Shown piece after piece: positions 9,221-14,581 of a stretch of 64,000 nt of DNA. A model generated the notes under the pieces. The model did no database searches, was not told the DNA's origin, and saw only the letters and a list, made by a program, of their open reading frames with translations. The stretch is taken from contig JABFRO010000001.1 of assembly GCA_013141125.1 (NCBI GenBank), forward strand, positions 1,302,001-1,366,000, in the 5' to 3' direction. This DNA is from Methylophilaceae bacterium (GTDB taxonomy: Bacteria > Pseudomonadota > Gammaproteobacteria > Burkholderiales > Methylophilaceae). Within the stretch, counting starts at the first letter, position 1. Each line of letters starts with the position of its first letter. The translations under genes were made by a program, and so were the position numbers.

Positions 9221-9826
9221 TCAATGCCCTGCATTTTTCCCCGCACGCTGAGGAAAGATCAGGATACAGGCGATGATTATCAACAGAAGTGTTGCCGATG
9301 CAGAGTAGCGGCTCAACGCCAGCCCACCGGTGCTTACCGGCTTATCCAGAAAATCGCCCACTACAGCGCCCAGTGAGCGAGTGAGAATAAACGCCGCCCA
9401 GAATAGCAGCGTTTTGGATAACGTTTTGGAGAACTGACAGTATCCACTGAAACAGAGCCTAGCGTTTTATACCAGAGGACGAGTGAGGCTAACAACAGAA
9501 CGAGCAAAAGCGTAGAGCCACCGGTATAACCTATGCCAAGCGAGCGGGTGGCATAATCGGCCAGCGTTGTGCCGACGGTTGTAGTGGCAATGATGGTGGC
9601 CCAATACAGCAACGGATGAAAGCGTTTCGCCTTGATTTGGGCGACCACTGCCAGCAAAAAGAGTATGGCAAAAATAAATGTGCTGACAAGGTCAGCCCAG
9701 GTGCATGGACATGGATACCGTATCGCCACCCGTTTCACCCAATGTGGTCGCTAAAATCTTGATGACCCAAAAGATTAAAGTAAGCTCTGGCACTTTGCTC
9801 AAGGCTTGGCTGGTGGCATTATTCAC
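9221..9826 (-). pseudogene. Decayed COG4705-type membrane protein
   Basis: Three frames must be joined to read this gene. The N-terminal piece (SKVPELTLIFWVIKILATTLGETGGD) starts about GTG 9826, overlapping the VapC stop. A shift near 9700 leads to the middle piece (IKAKRFHPLLYWATIIATTTVGTTLADYATRSLG). A second shift near 9430 leads to the C-terminal piece (FWAAFILTRSLGAVVGDFLDKP) ending at 9221. The repeated TxG(E/T)xxaD pattern is that of the COG4705 multi-pass family, whose function is not known. The total is shorter than the usual ~250 residues, so one four-helix unit seems deleted as well. Confidence 0.75.
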
Positions 9827-10196
9827 AAATCAATTTACACCCATATAATTTAAACATCGGATCTTCCGTCATCAATGTGTATTTGTTTTCCAATGCCTGC
9901 GCGATGAGCATGCGATCGAACGGGTCTTTATGATGAAATGGCAACTCCTTAAGCCACAGCGCATCCCTGGCACCAAATGCCAGCAATTCAAAGCCGCTCT
10001 CGTTCACCAGTTGAATGGGGTCAAAATCAACTTGTAATTTGCCTATTGACGACTTTATCATGACTTCAGCAATGCTCATCGCACTCACGAAAATGGTGTT
10101 GGACCGTGCTTCTATTTCAAATCGTTTTTTATCCGACAATTTCCCCGGTGCAGAAATTGCCCACAAAAATATATGGGTATCGAGGATAATTTTCAC
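9819..10196 (-). CDS. PIN-domain toxin (VapC-like)
   Basis: A 125-residue PIN-domain protein, the usual VapC length. Acidic residues of the nuclease site are visible: Asp in LDTHIFLW at the start, Glu in SIAEVMIKSSIG near residue 45, and Asp in HHKDPFDRMLIAQAL near residue 92. VapC toxins cut RNA, often initiator tRNA or rRNA. It starts at GTG 10196 and overlaps the antitoxin stop by 4 bases, so the two are coupled. The target RNA cannot be told from sequence. Confidence 0.9.
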   Translation of the reverse strand: MKIILDTHIFLWAISAPGKLSDKKRFEIEARSNTIFVSAMSIAEVMIKSSIGKLQVDFDPIQLVNESGFELLAFGARDALWLKELPFHHKDPFDRMLIAQALENKYTLMTEDPMFKLYGCKLICE

Positions 10197-10429
10197 TCGG
10201 CATTCCCATAAAACATTTGTTCGATTTCAGAATCCGGCGCGTTAAAGTCATCAGGAATGATTAGCTTTCCCTGGAGCAAGCCTAGCGTGCGTTTGCCCGT
10301 GGGCTGATGAATAACCAAATCAGCAATGGGTAAATTGTTTTTGGCTATCACCACGGTTTCACCGTGATAAACCATGTCTATCAATTTTGAAAGATGCGTT
10401 TTGGCTTCAGAAATATTGACTATCATCAT
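10193..10429 (-). CDS. Phd/YefM-type antitoxin
   Basis: A 78-residue antitoxin with the N-terminal Phd/YefM DNA-binding fold (VNISEAKTHLSKLIDMVYHGE) and a C-terminal acidic tail that would wrap the toxin (DDFNAPDSEIEQMFYG). AAGGAG lies 5 bases before the ATG. It pairs with the overlapping PIN toxin and should repress their shared promoter, just upstream. Confidence 0.9.
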   Translation of the reverse strand: MMIVNISEAKTHLSKLIDMVYHGETVVIAKNNLPIADLVIHQPTGKRTLGLLQGKLIIPDDFNAPDSEIEQMFYGNAE

Positions 10430-10435
10430 GTACTC

Positions 10436-10492
10436 CTTGATTACACTTTGTTAGTTCAATATACCAAGTTTGGTCTAGTTGGTCTAGCTGGA
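10436..10492 (-). promoter_or_regulatory. Promoter/operator region of the Phd-VapC module
   Basis: On the minus strand, two direct copies of CTAGACCAA stand side by side, followed by TGGTATATTGAAC with a plausible -10 (TATATT), and then the AAGGAG of the antitoxin. Tandem repeats at this place are typical antitoxin-binding sites. The exact promoter is inferred. Confidence 0.45.
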
Positions 10493-10521
10493 TGGATACT
10501 CGTTCATTACAACTGAAATGC

Positions 10522-10824
10522 CTAGACAAATTCAAACGCAAAAATGACCGTAATCAGCGCCATGGAAAATAATGCGATTAGAAATATTATTTCCGCCAAC
10601 CACTCCAGTGTTACGGTTGAGCGATTCATACGAATAGACAGAAAAGACAGCAAAGCGCTGGTCATAAACAAGACGCTGTTGATGGCCAGGGCTTTATCTA
10701 CAATATGATGAGCCGCACCGTCTGAAGTTTTTACAATGCTGATGACCATAATGCAGACACCTACCATGGTGGCTGAGTTTGGCAAAATGTGCTGCGATAA
10801 ATCTTTGTCTTTGTCGTTGTTCAT
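10522..10824 (-). CDS. Small membrane protein of unknown function
   Basis: A 100-residue ORF with three hydrophobic stretches: MVGVCIMVISIV near residue 20, INSVLFMTSALLSFLSI near residue 48, and IIFLIALFSMALITVIFAF at the end. A hydrophilic N-terminus starts MNNDKDKDLSQH. No family was recognised. It lies alone between the two toxin-antitoxin modules and may belong to the same accessory block. Confidence 0.65.
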   Translation of the reverse strand: MNNDKDKDLSQHILPNSATMVGVCIMVISIVKTSDGAAHHIVDKALAINSVLFMTSALLSFLSIRMNRSTVTLEWLAEIIFLIALFSMALITVIFAFEFV

Positions 10825-10873
10825 AAATTAGAATAAAAAGTTGGGTCAACACGGATATTGGCCTAAATAAACG

Positions 10874-11584
10874 CTACCAATCATCCGCCATAAAAGTGAC
10901 AGACGCATTATCACGCCGCCAGATAACAGCGTCTTGATACACGGCTAGCCACCAGGTTTGTGTTTTGGCATCGGGTTTTGGTTCGGTAAAGGCTTTTGGT
11001 GTCATAAGCGCGATACACCAGGCAGGATCGGGATCACGAACTGACTGATAGATAATGCCGCCGATATTGGCGCTTCTTACGATTTTTGCAAAGTTTTGTG
11101 TGGCGCTGTAGTCGGATTTATGCGTCCAAACGGCTTGGTCCGCGTCAAACGGGGCTAGTGTAAGATTAACCACGGATGTTTTTATCTTTACTTTGAATGC
11201 CGTATGCAGAACCGGCTCCAACTTTTGCAGATCAGGTGCATCCTTCAGAAATTTCCAGCGCCAATAGCCAAGCTCGGCGCTGGCGCTGTGGACGGACTCT
11301 GCGCCATAAAAAACGCCGGGGTCGGTAACTGAACGGAAACGTGATCCACCGTGTCTGGCAGGGTAGCGAAAAGGGGTCGCCAGCAGATAATCCAGCGGCT
11401 CGGTTCCCGCCATCCGTGCGGGCTTGTTACTTTCCAGCAGGCTCTCAAGCAGATTTTGTTCGTCTGCGCTATCCACAATTTTCATGGTGGAGGCAACATG
11501 TTGCGCTTCTACCATACGCCAGGCCGAACCTTGCCACGGCGTGGATTCAGCTGATACCGCGAGAAGCGTCCAGGTATTGAACAA
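10874..11584 (-). CDS. RES-domain toxin (NAD+ phosphorylase / ParT type)
   Basis: A 236-residue RES-domain protein. The conserved Arg-rich segment GGSRFRSVTDPGVFYGAES (about residues 79-97) and the following Glu in SASAELGYWRWKF are the motifs of NAD-degrading or ADP-ribosylating RES toxins. It begins at TTG 11584, so its first 13 codons overlap the antitoxin gene in another frame. This length fits the larger RES subgroup. Expression should depend on coupling to the upstream antitoxin. The choice between NAD+ phosphorylase and ADP-ribosyltransferase activity cannot be made from sequence alone. Confidence 0.88.
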   Translation of the reverse strand: MFNTWTLLAVSAESTPWQGSAWRMVEAQHVASTMKIVDSADEQNLLESLLESNKPARMAGTEPLDYLLATPFRYPARHGGSRFRSVTDPGVFYGAESVHSASAELGYWRWKFLKDAPDLQKLEPVLHTAFKVKIKTSVVNLTLAPFDADQAVWTHKSDYSATQNFAKIVRSANIGGIIYQSVRDPDPAWCIALMTPKAFTEPKPDAKTQTWWLAVYQDAVIWRRDNASVTFMADDW

Positions 11585-11927
11585 CGCGCACCAATCCTTC
11601 CGTTTGCGTAATCAAATCAATCGGCCGAGCATTCAAGCCGAGGTTTTCGCCGTTTAGCCACTTGCGCGCCGTGGCTTCATCCCCCACGATAGAATCCAGA
11701 GAACGGAAGGCGCGTACAAACAACAAGGCAAAATCCCACTCCTTACGCGTTTGATCGAGAAAATAGTCGCCGCTGTATAGCCGGGTGATGGTGGATGGGC
11801 TAATACCCAGCACCTTGGCGAGCATGGCGCGTGAAATAGCCATGCGCTCCGCCGCGCGACCAACCGCCTTGCTTAAAACAGCTGCTGCTTCCGGCTTGGC
11901 GATGGCTTGCTTACTGATTGCAGACAT
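11547..11927 (-). CDS. Xre/MbcA/ParS-type antitoxin
   Basis: A 126-residue antitoxin with an N-terminal Xre-like helix-turn-helix (RMAISRAMLAKVLGISPSTI) and a C-terminal DUF2384-type toxin-binding domain (ARKWLNGENLGLNARPIDLI). It partners the RES toxin that overlaps its 3' end. AAGGAG stands seven bases before the ATG. A 16-bp-arm palindrome immediately upstream is the likely operator for autorepression. Confidence 0.9.
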   Translation of the reverse strand: MSAISKQAIAKPEAAAVLSKAVGRAAERMAISRAMLAKVLGISPSTITRLYSGDYFLDQTRKEWDFALLFVRAFRSLDSIVGDEATARKWLNGENLGLNARPIDLITQTEGLVRVVQYLDASRGIS

Positions 11928-11938
11928 GGAAATCTCCT

Positions 11939-11978
11939 TTTCTACAGAAATAATAACATTATATTATTTCTGTAGAAA
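11939..11978 (-). promoter_or_regulatory. Palindromic operator of the Xre-RES module
   Basis: The arms 11939-11954 and 11963-11978 are perfect inverted copies (core CTACAGAAATAAT) around an 8-base AT-rich spacer, just upstream of the antitoxin ribosome-binding site. The position and symmetry fit a binding site for the HTH antitoxin. Confidence 0.7.
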
Positions 11979-12023
11979 GAAAATATTACTTTAGCCATCT
12001 GCGCAGTCAATTCATTCCAGCCG

Positions 12024-12668
12024 TTAATTGCGCACTAAAAACTCGCCCGCCCCACAGCTACGCTGGCTTCGATGCCGCACCTCTTCGCCACACGCCACGG
12101 CAGATTTTCCGGCTTTATCAAAACACACATACACCTCTTGCAAATACGCGCCATCATTCGTGCAATCAAAAGCCAACATCTCGGCTTTTAATTTAGGATT
12201 TGCCAGCAGAATTTGCCTGGTCAACAGCGCCGTGGTGACAGGCAAAGCTTGCGTCAGCTTTTGTAATGCAGCGGGCGGCATAAAGCTATTCTTGAGCTTT
12301 TGTGAAAGTTGCAAGTATTCGCGCGGCGGCAGGCCGGAGCACGTGCCGTGCTTTTGCCATTCATGAAAGGCCAAACCGTCCGCCGGGTAAAGGCCGGAAA
12401 ATTCACGCACCAATTTGGCGGTAATGCGCTCATTGGAGCAGGATTTTGGATAACCGTTAAAGTATTGCGGCCACAAGCCATGCAACACCAACCCCTGCCC
12501 GCGCCCGCACTGCTTATTGCCTTGATGCGTTGCACAAAACTCAGGCGACCAGGACAAGCTCAGCATGTAGTAATCAAACGGGGGTTTTTCCGCTGGCGTG
12601 AAATATTCAGCCAAAGACGGTGCAGCAAAACCTGCCAAAAGGCATAAGCTTATTAAGGTTTTTTTCAT
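12024..12668 (-). CDS. Secreted ribonuclease T2 family (RNase I-like)
   Basis: A 214-residue RNase T2. A signal peptide (MKKTLISLCLLAGFAAPSLA) is followed by the two catalytic blocks: LHGLWPQ (CAS I) and FHEWQKHGTC (CAS II), each with a catalytic His. Several cysteines should form disulfides. The enzyme degrades RNA non-specifically in the periplasm or outside the cell. The start at 12668 is chosen because the signal peptide begins there; the longer frame adds no recognisable sequence. Confidence 0.93.
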   Translation of the reverse strand: MKKTLISLCLLAGFAAPSLAEYFTPAEKPPFDYYMLSLSWSPEFCATHQGNKQCGRGQGLVLHGLWPQYFNGYPKSCSNERITAKLVREFSGLYPADGLAFHEWQKHGTCSGLPPREYLQLSQKLKNSFMPPAALQKLTQALPVTTALLTRQILLANPKLKAEMLAFDCTNDGAYLQEVYVCFDKAGKSAVACGEEVRHRSQRSCGAGEFLVRN

Positions 12669-12831
12669 GATGCGCTCTCTGAAGTATAAGCAAAATTGCC
12701 GCGCCATTTTAATTGCCAAGCAAAAGCCAAGGCTGTGTGGTTGGCGCAAAGCCTAAAGTCTACACTGAAAGAACTTATTCCACGCTGCATTCAGGATGAC
12801 GCTAGGCACGTCAACCTAAAACCTCAGTTCA

Positions 12832-12961
12832 ATCCGCAGATGACACAGATTAACGCAGATTTTCATAGGCGTGCGAGAGATCAGCGCATCACCCAAAAGA
12901 TCTGTCACCTATCCAGGCTTGATTGTTGTTTTATCTGCGTTAATCTGCATCGTCTGCGGAT
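12832..12961. repeat. Inverted pair of a dispersed ATCCGCAGAT-type repeat
   Basis: ATCCGCAGATGACACAGATT... (12832-12860) and its inverted copy (12933-12961) match at about 26 of 29 positions, with 72 bases between. This word (CGCAGATTAACGCAGAT) is a widely scattered intergenic repeat in many bacteria. The gap 12669-13201 holds no gene I can support; ORFs drawn there run straight through the repeat. Confidence 0.7.
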
Positions 12962-13201
12962 AACTGCTTTTTCCAGGATCATTTTGAATGCAACATGCAA
13001 TTGGAATATGGGCAACAGACTTATCTTGCCCCCTGAAAGAGACGGGATTTTTATTTGGCGTGAAGAAGCCTGGCAGCATCAAGGGACAAATTACATTCAG
13101 CCTCGATTCCATTTCATACCATCAAGACTGACTTAAGGGCACTTTACGTGCTCTCAAGAAGATGACTAAACCAGCCTGCGCGCTTCAAACCACACGCAGA
13201 C

Positions 13202-13498
13202 TTACTTCAAATAACGGCGGGTGAGTAATGTAGCCAGAAAACCGATGCCGAATAAAGCTAATGCTTCCGGTTCTGGCATTCCGTTGTATTCATTGTGGCT
13301 ATGGTTGATTGCTTTACTATGGAGGGCAGGGACTAAAGTTGCTGGCGTTGGATTGGGAGAAATTGTCCGGTCTATAATCGCTTCCGCTTTCACCCAATCC
13401 TGGACAATGTCCGTCCAAAGCCAGTTTGCCGAGGCCAATCCACTAATACACAAGGTGCTTGCAATCAATACGCTAATAATCTTACGTTTTATGTTCAT
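13202..13498 (-). CDS. Small exported PEP-CTERM protein
   Basis: A 98-residue protein with an N-terminal signal peptide (KIISVLIASTLCISGLASA) and a C-terminal PEP-CTERM sorting signal: PEPEALALFGIGFLATLLTR, i.e. the PEP motif, a hydrophobic helix and basic residues. Such proteins are cut and sorted by an exosortase and usually relate to exopolysaccharide or the cell surface. The middle (~50 residues) has no known domain. No exosortase lies in the window, so one is expected elsewhere. The short length is unusual for the class. Confidence 0.85.
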   Translation of the reverse strand: MNIKRKIISVLIASTLCISGLASANWLWTDIVQDWVKAEAIIDRTISPNPTPATLVPALHSKAINHSHNEYNGMPEPEALALFGIGFLATLLTRRYLK

Positions 13499-13576
13499 GA
13501 GACAAACTCTCTATTAGATTTAAAAAGTTAGATTTAACCGAGATAATCCATTAGAGATGTGTGATTTATTCACTTT

Positions 13577-13648
13577 TGTCATTCCGAACGCAGTGAGGAA
13601 TCTTTACAAGTCAAATACTTAGATTTCTCGCGCTGCTCGAAATGACAA
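13577..13648. repeat. Dispersed imperfect palindrome
   Basis: GTCATTCCGAACGCAGTGAG... (13577-13602) and the inverted copy ending in CTCGAAATGAC (about 13623-13648) pair with a few mismatches over 26 bases. The sequence is a known kind of scattered extragenic repeat. It lies upstream of the PEP-CTERM gene. No gene is seen in 13499-13729. Confidence 0.6.
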
Positions 13649-13729
13649 ACAATCAGCAACTCCTTGATTAATAAACCCTCGTCCACAGCGCCATCACCAT
13701 CTTAATGCCCAACCTTAGACCCACCATTT

Positions 13730-13936
13730 TCAGCTTTCGCTGTGAAACTGTTTTTGGGATAGCTTGCGCACCAAGCTTTCATCATGAATTTGCCGTCTTA
13801 CCACCATGCACAAACGATCAATTTCATGATTGGAATCCTGCAATCGACCTTTCAACTCTCCGTTCTCTTGAACCAATGCCTTAACTTTGGCATCAAGGTA
13901 TTCAGCACGACGTACATTAAAACTATCGGTAGCCAT
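13730..13936 (-). CDS. Small coiled-coil protein of unknown function
   Basis: A 68-residue protein starting MATDSFNVRRAEYLDAK, rich in Glu, Lys and Leu with heptad spacing through residues 12-45, so a coiled coil is likely. The ATG at 13936 is chosen over a longer frame because a strong AGGAGG lies 5 bases before it. No family was recognised. It sits among orphan genes upstream of the signalling cluster. Confidence 0.6.
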   Translation of the reverse strand: MATDSFNVRRAEYLDAKVKALVQENGELKGRLQDSNHEIDRLCMVVRRQIHDESLVRKLSQKQFHSES

Positions 13937-14040
13937 ATTGCCTCCTAAATATTGAATCATTCCTGTTACCCCGGTCGCAATGCTGAATGGTAAAAATCCT
14001 GCAATCGCCAAGTTATTCGTTGGCGAACTTCTAGTCTTTA

Positions 14041-14268
14041 TTAGAGGATGCTTTTTTTTACCGAAAATCTAAATGGCTTGAATTTTTTACTCACGGAATT
14101 TTCATCCGTGAAAGCCACTTCTTTTTTTGGCCTAACTTTTGTCATTTTGTGATAATCCACTGCCTCATTTATAAACTGATCTTCTTTTGTTTCAATATCG
14201 GCATCAGTAATTTTATAAAGCCAGTGATTTAACAGCACTTGATTACCCATGCGGCTACTAGCAACCAT
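14041..14268 (-). CDS. Small basic protein of unknown function
   Basis: A 75-residue ORF starting MVASSRMGNQVLLNHWLYK with a Lys-rich C-terminal half (KKFKPFRFSVKK). AGGAG is seven bases before the ATG, so translation is plausible. No domain was recognised. It may be co-transcribed with the coiled-coil ORF just downstream. Confidence 0.5.
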   Translation of the reverse strand: MVASSRMGNQVLLNHWLYKITDADIETKEDQFINEAVDYHKMTKVRPKKEVAFTDENSVSKKFKPFRFSVKKSIL

Positions 14269-14422
14269 GTCGAACTCCTGATTATGTTTTATGCATCAAA
14301 TTAATCGATTAAACATCTAAGTTATTCAGGGTACGCGGGTGCGAATCTCAAACTTTCCATAAATCCCTAGCGGCGTAAGTTAATATCATATAGCAATAAA
14401 ATAATCGGTAAATTAGTACTCT

Positions 14423-14464
14423 TACCTAGGTATTTCTACCTATGTATTAATACCTAGAACTGTC
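14423..14464 (+). promoter_or_regulatory. Three tandem 14-bp TACCTA repeats upstream of the signalling operon
   Basis: The units TACCTAGGTATTTC, TACCTATGTATTAA and TACCTAGAACTGTC stand head to tail. The first contains the 10-bp palindrome TACCTAGGTA, and TACCTAT fits the NarL-type heptamer TACYYMT. They lie about 120 bases before the CheB-CheR gene in an otherwise featureless gap (14269-14572). Binding by the FixJ/NarL-type regulator of the same cluster is an inference. Confidence 0.5.
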
Positions 14465-14581
14465 GTACACTGTAAAAAATGCAATGCACAAATCCCACCT
14501 GCATGTTATTTATCTAAGGGTATAACGCTTAAAGCATGGCTGTGATAGGCTGAACATTCAATAACAAAGGGGATGCATTCA

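Noticed and set aside
12696-13136. 146-codon plus-strand ORF
   Set aside because: It runs through the CGCAGAT inverted repeat pair, and its product looks random.
14423-14464. Tandem TACCTA units as a CRISPR array
   Set aside because: The units are 14 bases with no unique spacers, and no cas genes are present.
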